A DNA stretch of 64,000 nucleotides from Mayamaea pseudoterrestris (GCA_027923505.1 BROI01000023.1:124001-188000), one strand, 5' to 3'; shown: positions 30,351 to 41,931, counted from the first letter of the stretch. Numbers and translations: made by a program. The notes: generated by a model from the letters alone, not told the origin.

Positions 30351-31037
30351 TCAAATCATCACTGGCGCTACTTTCCTGGAAGCTGTTGCATGGCTCAGCA
30401 CAGCCGCTAAGAAACTCTTTTGCACCAGATTTGGTTTGAAGGACTTTCGGCCACTGAAATCCCAGTCAACATTAGACGTAACTAATGCAAGTCTGCCCCC
30501 TTTGTTTCTACTACTATTCCTTCCAGCTATTTTCTTCCTTGCCGTCAATGGACTGATGGTTGTTTCGGCGTCCAACGCCTTTTTTGCGGCATTGCTCGTG
30601 CGCACCACTGGTGGCCGCACCGATGCAGCTCTTCGCGTCAACGCTCCACCGTCGTCGTGATTTAACCGTCGACTCCGACCACGTTCACTGCTACCATGTG
30701 TTCGCAACGTCCGACGATCCGGGCTGTCTTGACGATGCGACTTTGCCATGCGCCTGTGTGCCAATTCGTCCTCCTGGCGCGAGTCTTGCGCCGACAGTTG
30801 CTTGCCCGACCAAGTTGGCGATAGATTGTTCCATGCATTGTTAGAAATAATGCTTCGACGCTTTGCAAATGTGGTGGGTACGCAAACGACCGAATCAACA
30901 AATGCTTCATTGGTCATGATGATGATGGAATGCTTGTTCATCCTGCCATTTAGCGAAACTTCGACCTGCGTGCTTTCAAACTGATCCGTCGTTGGACACA
31001 GCGAGTCGAGAGCTGCGTTGGGAATTGTTAGAAGCAT
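30351..31037 (-). CDS. Hypothetical basic disordered protein
   Basis: 228 residues from the first ATG in a longer open stretch that runs to 31295. The first 50 residues look folded (MLLTIPNAALDSLCPTTDQF, EVSLNGRMNKHSIIIMTNEA). The rest is rich in Arg, Ser and Lys and probably disordered, for example SERGRSRRLNHDDGGALTRR. The C-terminus (WDFSGRKSFKPNLVQKSFLA) again looks structured. No domain is recognised. If the open region upstream (31038-31295) is coding, its start must come from an unseen exon. Confidence 0.5.
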   Translation of the reverse strand: MLLTIPNAALDSLCPTTDQFESTQVEVSLNGRMNKHSIIIMTNEAFVDSVVCVPTTFAKRRSIISNNAWNNLSPTWSGKQLSAQDSRQEDELAHRRMAKSHRQDSPDRRTLRTHGSSERGRSRRLNHDDGGALTRRAASVRPPVVRTSNAAKKALDAETTISPLTARKKIAGRNSSRNKGGRLALVTSNVDWDFSGRKSFKPNLVQKSFLAAVLSHATASRKVAPVMI

Positions 31038-31557
31038 TGTTGTCTGTGTCGTTTCTAGATATTTTGTTGTTGCTGCGACGGCCTGATCGGATGATGTGTA
31101 ACGTTCAGCTGTGACGAAGTGCCGAAGTGCACCTTTTGCAATCAATATTCGACTCGCCGCCTTCGATGTGAATGAGCACTGCTGCTTTATATGCCGCTGC
31201 TGTCTGTACTTTCCGGCTTTGATGCTGATGCTGATGGAATAAGTCCCTCGTCGCTCGGAAGGACGAGCATAATATGATGGACGAAAAAGTCTCAACGCAC
31301 GACACGAGCAAACCGATGCGAGCGTTCGGATTGTTCTGTGAAACGTCCTCTATCCTCATCTTCAAGTGGCTTTTCACCCGCGTTCGAATCATTGCCGCCT
31401 ACTGTACGCTTAAAGGCAAATATAGACTATGCAAATATGCAGATGGAGAGGCATAATATCATGGATACTCATCTGTTTGTGCTTATTTATTCATATATGG
31501 AGCGAGCACTCACAGTGCCTGATCCAGACAGAGATCTGTCCCAAGCTGGGAGAAACT

Positions 31558-33849
31558 TTATGTGTCGCGGGCAATTCGCTGAGGGTAGTTTCTCCAAAAT
31601 TTAAGCTCCGATGTAATATTCACACTTCTCTCGTCACTACTTATGGTCAGCAATCGCTCCTTTTCCATCGAAGACTTCTTTGGTAAACTCAGCTTGTCCG
31701 TGTAAAGTTTTTCCTCACGCTCAAGCTCCTCCAAAAACAGCTCAGACACAGTCTCCTTCTCCATGCCTTTGAAAAAGTCGATAGCTTCGCTGACATCATC
31801 ATCGTCGTCATCGTCACTCATCTCGCAAGCTGCCAGTGTGTTTTCGCTGAAACAAAGTGAAAAATGCTCCGTCAGCGGTGGGCGGTCGTCTGGCATATTG
31901 TTACACTCCCTAGACAATGAGCCACGCGTAAAGCCGATATCATGAGTATCACCTTTCGTAGGAGCGGTGCATGGCCCAATCATCGACTCAGGGCTATTGA
32001 TTGACAGTGCTCCGCAATACGTTGCAGCGCGCAACAAGGTTTCCGCTGGCTTTAGCTCCGGCTCGCTCTTTTGATTTTCCTCGTCCCCACGACTTGTAGC
32101 TTCGAATGACTTGATATCGCCTCCGCATAGCGTGACTTCTATTGCTGATTCTCGTTCATCGACATCAAAGCGATATATTTTTTCATTGTCGCATGTTTGC
32201 GTTGTTCGTAGGAACGTTGTTACTTCCGCAAAAGCTCTTGCGGTTGATCTTCCGTCTCGTGCCGTTCGATGATTAAATGTACCTGGCATTGGGACTGGTA
32301 AACTGCAATTAACGCTATCCTTTTGAAGTACCTTTTGCGTCAAAATATTGTTTCTTCCATGGCCACGCCTATCCTGGACCTCAATCGGCTGCTGCTCTAC
32401 TTCGGCATTCAACGCTTCGTCTTCGTCTTTCGGCATGTCACTCGCTACTGCAGCTTTGTGATTAGCAACTGATCCATTTCGATGTCGTCGCTTCCAGTCA
32501 GCAACAGCGATTATGTCTAAAGTTGGCATCTCGTCTGGCAAATTAATTGTAGCGCTAAGCCTGGAACCATCGTCTTCAGCATTTTTCCGGATTATCGCTC
32601 GCAGGTCAGCGTCACTCGTCGATGCTGCGGTTGGTTGGTCATCAATATCTGGACCGTTGCCCATGACTCCATCATCGCGTAATAGCCGGCCGATAGTGGC
32701 ATGGAGTTTCTTTATGGGTTCCTCGCCGCTAGTCATGGCCGACGAGGATGCGAGTTGAAGCTGTGGTTGTGCGAGCCGGCCGATAGTGACATGTTGTGTC
32801 TTGTTTGGTTCCTGCCGGCTTGTTGTCGCCGACGAGGATGCGAGTGGAACTTGTGGCTGTGCGAATTGGCGGTGATTCTTCGACACTGCCGACACTGACT
32901 CGCCTTGCTCGTCATCGTTCGTCACCGTGACATTTCGTAAAGCAGAATGAGGCAGATTGTCGCATGCTATTGATAAAGATAATTTTTCGCATAATTCCTT
33001 GTGAGCAATAGGTATCCTTTGTAGTCGGTCGCGCGTTACGCGGCTTTCATATGGACCAGCAGAAGCCGACGAATCATTTCCAGTGGCGACATAATGCTTC
33101 GGCAGCCAACGAGCTTGAACATCCTTGTCATTGTAGTCATTGTCAGCTTCAAATCGTTCTAACCAGGCATGTAGTTCATCCTCCTGTATGCACATTTGCT
33201 GAAAGTCTTGCTCAATGCGATGATCCGTCCGTGCAAAGTTGGCTGATAACTCGCCAAGCTCGCAATCGTCAAAGTCTATCAGCTCCGTTTCCGACATACA
33301 CTTCTCCTTCTTCATGAATTCCATGCGATACTCTTGCATTGATTCTTCGGTGTCTAGATTTCGTGCGCAAAGTGATTGCAGACCAAGTCCCACATGAAAG
33401 TGAAGAAACATTCCATCGTCCTTCACTCGATCCGAAGTAATGAACGCCGCCAAGTCGCATAGAACCAATCCATGTCGCAGCACTCCCAGATGTATTCCCC
33501 ACGTGCAGCTTGGCTCTCGCAGTACCGCATATCTTCGGACATGGTGATTGTCGTCGTCGTCAGGGTGCCAAGGCGGATCACGTATTTTGTAGAGGTGCCA
33601 GTCGAATCGCGACGCTGCATCGTCATGGGCGTCGTCCAACGTAAAGTCAAGCTCCTCAATCTCCATCGCTCGAGTGACCTCGTCGTCGTCCTTGCTGCAG
33701 CCGCCATTGCCGTACCAGACAGCCTGCGTCCAGTAGAGCTTGATCGTTTCTGATGTTGCAGTGTCGGTGACAGTCGCACCACGCGGAGGCGCAAAGTTTG
33801 ACGCTGCAAGAAGATAGCTGCGTTGCTTCGTTCGATGTATTAGCTTCAT
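31558..33849 (-). CDS. Large hypothetical protein with a 30-residue internal repeat
   Basis: An intronless frame of 763 residues. The N-terminal third looks folded (TIKLYWTQAVWYGNGGC, HLYKIRDPPWHPDDDD, TWGIHLGVLRHGLVLCDLAA) and is followed by an acidic helical region. Near residues 327-388 two tandem 30-residue units occur, each of the form [FL]-A-Q-P-Q-[VL]-x-L-A-S-S-S-A ... [HA]-x-T-I-G-R. The C-terminal half is charged and disordered, with a run of Asp (MSDDDDDDDVSEA) and a final helical Glu/Lys segment (LFLEELEREEKLYTDKLSLP). No known domain. Its start is only about 260 bp from the divergent dynamitin ATG, so the two may share a promoter. Confidence 0.7.
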   Translation of the reverse strand: MKLIHRTKQRSYLLAASNFAPPRGATVTDTATSETIKLYWTQAVWYGNGGCSKDDDEVTRAMEIEELDFTLDDAHDDAASRFDWHLYKIRDPPWHPDDDDNHHVRRYAVLREPSCTWGIHLGVLRHGLVLCDLAAFITSDRVKDDGMFLHFHVGLGLQSLCARNLDTEESMQEYRMEFMKKEKCMSETELIDFDDCELGELSANFARTDHRIEQDFQQMCIQEDELHAWLERFEADNDYNDKDVQARWLPKHYVATGNDSSASAGPYESRVTRDRLQRIPIAHKELCEKLSLSIACDNLPHSALRNVTVTNDDEQGESVSAVSKNHRQFAQPQVPLASSSATTSRQEPNKTQHVTIGRLAQPQLQLASSSAMTSGEEPIKKLHATIGRLLRDDGVMGNGPDIDDQPTAASTSDADLRAIIRKNAEDDGSRLSATINLPDEMPTLDIIAVADWKRRHRNGSVANHKAAVASDMPKDEDEALNAEVEQQPIEVQDRRGHGRNNILTQKVLQKDSVNCSLPVPMPGTFNHRTARDGRSTARAFAEVTTFLRTTQTCDNEKIYRFDVDERESAIEVTLCGGDIKSFEATSRGDEENQKSEPELKPAETLLRAATYCGALSINSPESMIGPCTAPTKGDTHDIGFTRGSLSRECNNMPDDRPPLTEHFSLCFSENTLAACEMSDDDDDDDVSEAIDFFKGMEKETVSELFLEELEREEKLYTDKLSLPKKSSMEKERLLTISSDERSVNITSELKFWRNYPQRIARDT

Positions 33850-34110
33850 TGTCAGTTTCGTCTTTTGCCTTACTACCTCCGATAGTATTCAATTCCCAAT
33901 TGTCGTCTACTTGGAGACGGCTTGCAGCTCGCTGGCTTTTGTTCTTTGAAATCCAAGGATCGCCCGCGTCACGCCGTCGCGTTTTCGCGTCTTTTCATTC
34001 TCGCTTTGTCCGTTGACTCGCCACAACCGCTCACTCGTCCGTTTCCGGATCCTTCCACTCACTCCATTCAAGTCCAACTAGCAGCACGTTTCTCGTCGCT
34101 ACCTACCATC

Positions 34111-35226
34111 ATGTCAACGTCTCCCGCCAAGCCATTTCCAGCGTCGGCGCTCATTCATTCCGCGGACGAAGCTGGAGGTGAAGTCGTCTATTCCTCCGAC
34201 GGACTCGAACCACTGCCGGTGCCTCCGGCGCCCACGCCGACGGAACGCTTCCATGACGAACAAGATGACTTGTTTATATTGACGCACGACGAGCCACTGG
34301 TCAACATGGATCAAGCCGTGCATCTGTTTCATGGCGGATATCAAAACAAGAGTCCAGAGGAAAGATTGCTGCAAGTCGAGCGGGAACTATCTGATTTGAG
34401 CAAGCAACGGCAGAGTGACGACTTGCTCCAGCAACAAGTCACGCAACTCGGCAAGCGATTGGAGCAGCAGTTGCAGCTTTTGAAAACGTCAAATAAGTTG
34501 ACTACTTGTGGACAAGCAGACGGAGATGCAGCAGTCACAAGTCAAGATGGTACCAGTAGCGACAATGTCGTGACGCAAGACTTGGAGCAAGTCATGCGAC
34601 GACTCGAACGAGCCATTGGCACCATGAGTCTTGCGAGTAGCACTAACAGCGCAGGAACAAACGCAAGTGGAAATGCAGTCACGCGCAGCAAGGGACTCTT
34701 GGAGCGCGTCGCAACATTGGAACATGTTTTGGACCAGCTCAATGAACAAACACTCGACCATGCAACAAGGCAAGCAAAAATTATTCGGAGCGACTTGGTG
34801 GCGGCCAGCAAGGCGCGCAGTAAACTCATGCCTTTGATGAGTAACACGATGAGTAGCAGCAGCAGCGGTCCGCTCAAAAGTGGAACAGGAGCCAGCAACT
34901 ATTTTCAAGACGATGCGAAAACATTGTCCGTTCTGTACAACACCATGACGGAACTACAGGATGTGCGCAAACACTTGCCTGCCTTGACGCAACGACTCCA
35001 AGTTCTTGCAAGCTTACATGCCGATGCTAGTACGTTTAGTGGACGGCTGACGGCTGTTGAGAATGGCATGCGGACTTTGTCGACGCAAGTGGCAAGCATA
35101 CAAAACTCGGTGGAAATGCTGCAGTCCAACTGGAACGAGTCTGCGCAAGCCAACATGCGCGCCAACCTGCAAGCATTGGACGAACGATTGACCGAGTTGA
35201 GAAACACTGAGAAAGTAAGTGATTGA
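34111..35226 (+). CDS. DCTN2: Dynactin subunit 2 (dynamitin, p50)
   Basis: 371 residues from MSTSPAKPFPAS. Dynamitin is in the shoulder of dynactin, the activator of cytoplasmic dynein. A disordered acidic N-terminus contains SADEAGGEVVYSSDG. A first coiled coil follows at SPEERLLQVERELSDLSKQ, another around GLLERVATLEHVLDQLNEQ, and a final block LSVLYNTMTELQDVRKHLPA ... RLQVLASLHADASTFSGRL ... ANLQALDERLTEL. This last block parallels the human DCTN2 C-terminus, including the LPALTQRL segment and terminal ERL-x-x-L. The reading frame stops at GTAAGTGATTGA, and the GTAAGT could be a donor for one more short exon. A longer frame from 33922 is probably 5' UTR. Confidence 0.82.
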   Translation: MSTSPAKPFPASALIHSADEAGGEVVYSSDGLEPLPVPPAPTPTERFHDEQDDLFILTHDEPLVNMDQAVHLFHGGYQNKSPEERLLQVERELSDLSKQRQSDDLLQQQVTQLGKRLEQQLQLLKTSNKLTTCGQADGDAAVTSQDGTSSDNVVTQDLEQVMRRLERAIGTMSLASSTNSAGTNASGNAVTRSKGLLERVATLEHVLDQLNEQTLDHATRQAKIIRSDLVAASKARSKLMPLMSNTMSSSSSGPLKSGTGASNYFQDDAKTLSVLYNTMTELQDVRKHLPALTQRLQVLASLHADASTFSGRLTAVENGMRTLSTQVASIQNSVEMLQSNWNESAQANMRANLQALDERLTELRNTEKVSD

Positions 35227-35897
35227 CAGAAAGAGGAATGACTAATGAAGAGTGAGCATTTGCACATTGTAATCGCATGCGGCTGTGAAGCCCTTGCCTG
35301 GCTAGAGCGATAGAATTTGATTAAAAATATAGCCTCTGACTGATGCTGCGAACGTATGGGCATGATATTAATTATGGAGCTTCCAGATTGCGACTACCGG
35401 CAGTAGTATTTGCTGCAATAGCAATATGCTTGCCCGTACAATGGAACCTCGTTTGGCAAGCGGCAAACGCTTACGTTAATCCGACATCGATTTGACGATT
35501 CTGTGCCACTTTTACAAGGCATGTATATATAAACTTCCAACTTTTGCCAATCTCGTCTGGCGGGGATGTAGCATCCGCAAAGCTCGCGCGAGAACGAGAC
35601 ATTGTCCAGAATTGAATAAATATATGCCCTTCAACGATTGAACATCATTGACATTTCTGCATCGTCTAATTCGGATTGTCGGGCGTCGAGTTCAAGCTAC
35701 AATCATGAATACCTCAATTTTTTCTATTGCCTCGTGACCTTTTTCAATTAAGCCAGGTGCAGAAACCGAAGCCTATTCCGTCACGGTGATGCCATGTCAA
35801 GCCTTCCGCACCTTTCGCTGGCCAGTTTCAACCATTGTTCCATTCTCCAGCACCAAGATCCACGTTCGATTGAAACCAGCGCGAGGAACGATCCACC
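35227..35897. other. Intergenic, nothing recognised
   Basis: About 670 bp between two plus-strand genes. It holds the 3' end of dynamitin and the promoter of the first sensor gene. No coding frame or clear motif was seen. Confidence 0.4.
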
Positions 35898-38620
35898 ATG
35901 GTACTGAAGAAGTCAATCATTGACTACGCTCTCGACTCGGACGATGTTTTGCTCCGTGACTTGCTCCTTGATGAATTATATGCGGCAAAGCTGGCGCAGA
36001 TTGAAGTGAATCCGCCCAAGAAGGAGAATGATCACGAAGCGGCGATTCCATCTCCAACTTTACTCGCGCATGGAATCGAGGATATTGGTTGGATCGTTTC
36101 CAACTGCGACGATGCCAATGTGACGGAAGCCTTGACGGCGCAGGACGAGTTTGATCGATTGCAGGTGCTGAAGAAGTATTCCTCCATGAGTATCACTGGT
36201 GACGAAACGCTCAACAAGCTCACCAGCATGGCATGCGACTTGTTTCAGCATGACTACACGTGGATTCTACTCATGGATTTGCGCAAATCATGGATCGTCG
36301 CTGAGGAAGGATTCGGCGGCTTGGCAGAGTGTCCGCGATCGCAATACTTTCCCTGCGCTCATGCGCTTCACTCCACGACAGGAACGCTAATGGTGGAGAA
36401 TCTTTTGGAGGATCCTCGCTTTGTCAAGAGTCCCTTCGCCATTGGTCCCCTTGGAGCTCGGTTTTATGCAGCTGCTCCATTGATATCTCCACAAGGGTTT
36501 CGGATTGGTGTATTTGGCGTCGCCAGCAAGAGACCAAGTACAATGTCAAGACAGGATCAAGGATTGCTGAGCGGCTTTGCCGACCTTGCCATGCGTCACC
36601 TTGTGGACCGTCGCAGGAAGCTTGACTTGGAGGAGAATCTAAAGCGAGCCGTTGCTTGTACCTCGCATGATATCATGACGCCATTGATGGGTCTTCAGCT
36701 TTCGCTCAGCTTGCTCAAGGAGGATGATGATTTGGACAAGATTTTGGATGACGATCAGCGCGAGGCACTTGCTACTGCAGACAATTGTGTATCAACAATG
36801 TGCCAATTGGGTAAATCGGCCATGCAGGATGTGCATGAGGGATTGGTGGAAACGTATTGATGGCAGCGGTACCACTCTGAGCAAGGCTTCGAAACCTTGT
36901 CAGCTTGCTGAACTGGTGGATCGCCTTCATTTGGTACGTCGGACTAATTCTTAGTTTGCGATGAAAAGTTAACAAGGACAACGGACTCACCAGTCGTAAT
37001 CTATCACTTGTACTTTAGACACTTGATCCTGTCGAAAAGTCGGTCCCGCTCATGATTAGCATTGACCCAGATGCTCCGTCAACCGTCATGGTGGCTGATC
37101 TCAAGGTATTTCGCGCGGCCGTTGCATTACTCTGTCTCGCCTGCTCAAGAACGACTTCGGGATGTATCATCCTTCAGATATCCATGAATGACAACAAGCT
37201 CATGTTTGCCTGCGAGACTTCCGCGCCAGCTCTTTTGGATAGCGAAACGGAGTACTTTGTAAATGCAAACGCAAGTACCAAGTCCACACTTCCTTGTTTG
37301 CGCCTCGTAGCCACGGCGGTTCGTTCACTTGGCGGAACATGCGGTCAGACGCTGAACGACAATGACAGAAAGAGTACAACACTCTGGTTCAAGTTACCTC
37401 ATGCTGGTCCGGAGATTGTAGGCAAGCGTCGCGACGAAGGCGCAGTCCATGAGACGGTTTCGTCAATTGGCAACCTTGCGGAAACGATTGATGTCAATTC
37501 AAACGCGCTCCCTGTTTGTACCGCAAGGCCAAATAAGCGCCCAAATAGCGACGTGACAACGACAAGACCTGCACTTGATCCCAGCCTGCCCCGTAAGAAG
37601 AAGGCGCTGGTTGTGGACGATTCACTCGTCGTTCGCAAGACGATGGAGCGCGCATTGTCCACCAAGTTTGGCTATGACGTTATTATGGCCGAAGATGGAA
37701 AAGAAGGACTCGACCGATTGCAGGAACAAGTGTTTGACGTTGTGTTCATGGACTTCTTAATGCCCGTAATGGATGGTTGGGACTGCACTCAGCAGTATCG
37801 TATGTGGGAAGCCGAACACCGTCCTTGGTTCCGACAGCTCATTATTGGTATGAGTGCCCATGCTGGTGACGATGATGTACATCGGGCTAATCAATTTGGA
37901 ATGGACGACTACCGTTGCAAGCCAGTAACTATCAAGACTCTGACCGATCTTTGCGAGGATTTGAAACTTATTCAGGTACAAAAGCAACTTGACTGCTTGC
38001 TTCCACTGTTCAGCAAAACAAATCATGGCACGGTAGACGTCGCGGAATCTATCCCGAAACGACTGAAAGGATCGCTTTTATGCTTATCCAGCGAGATCAC
38101 CATATCACCTCGCGCCAGGAGCCCCCATGTGGACAGTACTCCTCTACAACTCAAGCCACGGGTGGACCGCATCATTGTTGGGTTGCCGACATGCCTGGTG
38201 GCTTGTAGCGCTAAGTCAGGAACAATCTGGAGCACCCCTTCAACTGCATACTCGTTTCAGCAGCGCGGTTGGAATGTGGAATTGGTTGAGTCAAGCGACG
38301 ACGCGTTAGCTTGCCTTAAACAACGAAACTATGATGCCGTCATTGTGGAGAATGAACTCGCACCGCTTTCGGGTGTTTCATGCATTTCAAAGTTCCGGGA
38401 ATGGGAAACCGGCAACCGCGTGAATCGACAGAAAAATGTGTTGCTTCAATTTCCAGCTGGTGGAGCGCTCATGAGTCGCGGCAGCACAACGATTGTGCAG
38501 CCGCCTTGCGGCTTTGACGGAGTCATTGGCACTGGCGCATTATGGGACGATTTTGACACTCTGGTAAAGTCGGACTTGCCAAGGGACAATGCTCAGGTTT
38601 CGGGCATTGTTTTGCGGTAG
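35898..38620 (+). CDS. GAF - H-box - receiver signalling protein, copy A (needs +1 shift)
   Basis: Exon 1 is 35898-36933, the intron 36934-37018 (85 bp, GTACGT to TTTAG), and exon 2 37019-38620. Order: short N-terminus; GAF domain (about residues 75-240: RLQVLKKYSSM, PCAHALHS, DPRFVKSPFAIGPLGARFYA); dimerisation H-box CTSHDIMTPLMGLQLSL; degenerate HATPase; receiver (about 560-690) with acid pair VVDDS, phospho-Asp MDFLMP, MSAH and Lys in CKPV; a second receiver-like domain whose Asp is replaced by Asn (VENELAP). Exon 1 meets TGA at 36858-36860; homology to copy B resumes in the +1 frame as DGSGTTLSKASK ... LAELVDRLHL. The N-box Asn and G-box DxG of a kinase are absent, so phosphotransfer without own ATP use is inferred. 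The start MVLKKSIIDYA matches copy B. Confidence 0.78.
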
Positions 38621-39220
38621 TGCTTTGGGTTTGACATGGTTACATCTAATATCTAGTAGACTACGTTACTTCTGTATGTCTCTACTTCTTTTAGCTACGC
38701 GCATGTTGCTCGGTTGTTGCGCACCATGGTGAATAATATAAGCGCTGGTGCGCAAAGGGCATCATCAACCCATCCGTCGTCATCTGACTGACGTAGATAA
38801 ATGACTGTGACGTACTGCGATCAATGTCTTTTCGGTCGTTCCAACTGCCCACTTCGTCGACAGGGCAATAATAGGTTGTTCGTCAGTTTGTCGAAGGTGT
38901 TCGCTTTCTGTTTCATAAATATCATTCCCGAAATGGCCAATTAGGCCACGTCAATGCAGATGTTGAGGTTGCGATGTGCATATTGAAGAGCTGTTCCATG
39001 CGTGTTCGCCCTTTGTCGCCTTTCTCCCAGACCACGCATCTTTCACCTCCAACCTGCCGCTCAAAGCAACACAGCGCAACAGCGCAACAGTGCAACCCAT
39101 TGACGCAGTCTACGATAGGCAAACGATTGAGGTACTCAAGAAGTGAATTACGCAGCGAAAATCTAACTCGTAGCAGGCAGCGTTGCAAGCAACCATCATT
39201 GACTCTGTTTTTTAACGACC
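38621..39220. other. Intergenic spacer between duplicated sensor genes
   Basis: 600 bp between copies A and B, containing the promoter of copy B. Near 39070-39090 there is a short repeat of gcaacagtgcaac type. The sequence is not obviously similar to the region upstream of copy A. No gene. Confidence 0.4.
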
Positions 39221-41931
39221 ATGCTGAAACAGTCTGTCATTGACTACGCCAAAGACCCCGAGGACTCGCTTTTGCGAGACTTGCTCATTGAGGAGCTCAG
39301 GTTTCAGCAACTAGCTTCCGCTCAATCATCGTCTTCTTCAGATGATAGCAGCAAGCAAGACACCAAAGACTCATTCGCAGCAAGCATGTCTGTCAATATA
39401 GAAGAGATTGGATGGATCATTTCAAACTGCGACGAGGATTCCTCCGAAGCAGTTACAGCCCAAGACGAATTTGAGCGATTAAACGTACTGAAGAAGTACT
39501 CGGCCATGGATTTGGACAATGATGAGGCGCTCAAGGCCATGACGACCATGGTGTCGTCCATGCTGGGGCATGAATACAGCTGGGTTTTGCTCATGGATTT
39601 GCGCAAGAGCTGGATTGTTTCGGCTCAAGGACTAGGCGGCATGTCTGAATGTCCTCGTAATCAGTTCTTTCCCTGTGCTCACGTTTTGAGGTCTCAGAAT
39701 CCCTGCCTGGTAGTCAATGACCTTGTAAAGGACCCTCGCTTTGTCAAGAGTCCATTTGCCATCGGACCGTTGGGAGCTCGCTTCTACGCGGCAGCTCCGC
39801 TTATATCACCCGAAGGCTTTCGAATTGGCGTTTTTGGGGTGGCAAGTCGACGGCCTAGCACAATGTCTGCGACTGAGCAAGAATTTTTGACCAATGTTTC
39901 CAACCTTGCCATGCAGCACCTTGTGGACCGTCGGCGACGCTTGGACTTGGAGGAAAATCTTAAAAAGGCAGTAGCATGTACGTCACATGATATCATGACG
40001 CCGCTCATGGGACTGCAGTTGTCATTGTCATCCCTTCGAGAGGATCAGGAGCTCAATAGCGTCGTGTCGGAGTACCATCGCGACCTGCTGACAACGGCAG
40101 ACAATTGCGCTACAACAATGTGTCAGCTGGGGACGACAGCTATGCAAAACATTCATGAAAGTTTGGCAGCGACTGAAGCTGATTCGGCTGGTTTAGGGAC
40201 ATGTTCGCGGGGATCCGAATATGTTTGCCAAGTGGCTGACCTTGTAGATCGACTGCATCAGGTGAGGATAACAGCAGGTTGCGCAAAAAAATGTCGTACA
40301 GAAATTTGGCTCAACAGTTCAATCCCTTCATTCGACAGACTCTCGATCCGATTGAAAAGAACGTCCCACTTATGATCACTGTCGATCCCAGCACTCCGCC
40401 AACGCTTGCTGTATCCGATTTGAAGATCTTCCGCGCCGCGTTGGCCATCCTGTGCTTGGCCTGTGCGCGAACTAGAACAGGCTTCGTCCTCCTGAAAATT
40501 TCCATGGTACATGGCCAAGTTGTTTTTGCTTGTGAGAGTTCCATGCCGGCGCTTGAAAGTAACGAAACGGCTTCGTTCATTGACACCACCAAGAAAAATA
40601 AGGATGATACCATCCCGTGCCTGCTGTTGGCGGCCAAGACCATTTCATCGCTTGGCGGAACGTGCAACTATCGTCCAGGTCAGACGTCCGTATTGTCGTT
40701 TAAAATACCGGGAGCAGATACTCAAACAAGTTCGTGTCTGCGTGGGTTTGAGCTTGCGGCTGCGCGAGGCGATGCGACGACTACCAACGACGTTTTGCAG
40801 ACTACTACGACGCAATCGCCATTACTAAAACGGCCACTTTTGTCCATTGTAAGCGCATCTGCACCATCGCTATTTGACCTTGCTGAAGCTGATCCTACTA
40901 TGCCGCGCAAACGCAAGGTCCTGGTTATTGACGATTCACTAGTGGTCCGCAAATCCTTGCACCGGGCGCTTTCTACTAAGTTTGGGTACGAGGTGACTTT
41001 GGCTGAAGACGGCAAGGAAGGACTTGCTCGATTACAGGAGACTGTCTTTGATTTCGTACTTTGTGATTTTCTGATGCCAGTCATGGACGGCTGGGATTGT
41101 ACACAACAATATCGCCAATGGGAATCCCACCATAGACCTTGGTTTCGCCAATTGATCATTGGGATGAGTGCGCACGCTGGCGACAAGGACGTGCAACGGG
41201 CTAGTCAATTTGGAATGGATGACTACAAATGCAAACCTGTCACCATTAAAGTATTGACTGAACTTAGCGAGGATCTCAAGATAAACCAGATTAAAACGCA
41301 GCTAGATTACCTGCTCCCATTGTTTGGAACGCGGACTACAGCTGTCGCTAACTCACCAGCGAACAAGCGAAAGCGGACAACATCAATATTATGCCTCACA
41401 AGCAATTTGGTCCCTGATAGCTTAAATGCCACGGAAGAAGCAGACAAAGACATGAGAAATATGAAAAACGCGATCGAACTTGGCAAGCCTGTTTGTCTTG
41501 TTTGCCGCAGTTCGTCGGCTGCATCGCCATGGAGTACCATTGCCGTCACGGAGGCCTTCCAGCAACAGGGATGGATGATTGAAAAAGTACAAAGCAGCAA
41601 TGAAGCCATGACCCGGCTGAAGCAGCGGAATTACGACGCTGTTATAGTTGACAGTGAATTGTCACCAGTTCCAGGAGTGGCCTGCATCGCAACCTTTCGT
41701 GAGTGGGAGTCGAGCAATCGAGTTAACCGACAAAAGAATGTGCTGTTGCAATTCCCCGCAAATTCCGCACTGTCTCAAGCCATGAGAGAAAGCGATTCCG
41801 CCATAGTCCAGCCTCCGTCTGGTTTTGACGGAGTTATCGGTGGCCAATCAGTGTGGGCTGACTTCAATGGTGTCGTAGGTAGCCCGGTAGCTGATGGCAT
41901 TGCACAGGTTACAGGCATTGTAATGCGTTAG
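39221..41931 (+). CDS. GAF - H-box - receiver signalling protein, copy B
   Basis: Exons 39221-40261 and 40339-41931 with a 77-bp intron (GTGAGG to CGACAG) give 877 residues. The acceptor is chosen to match copy A, so that both second exons start TLDP[VI]EK; another acceptor 21 bp upstream keeps the frame. The GAF domain (LNVLKKYSAM, PCAHVLRSQ, DPRFVKSPFAIGPLGARFYA), H-box CTSHDIMTPLMGLQLSL, degenerate ATPase, receiver (VIDDS, CDFLMP, MSAH, CKPV) and pseudo-receiver (VDSELSP, Ser in place of Asp) are in the same order as in copy A. The reading frame is intact throughout. The two genes are a tandem duplication, now clearly diverged but nearly identical in the receiver core. The likely role is a phosphorelay or scaffold in the cytosol; the ligand of the GAF domain is unknown. 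Confidence 0.85.

Noticed and set aside
31038-31295. N-terminal extension of the protein at 30351-31037
   Set aside because: The open stretch has no ATG before codon 87, so the shorter frame is annotated.
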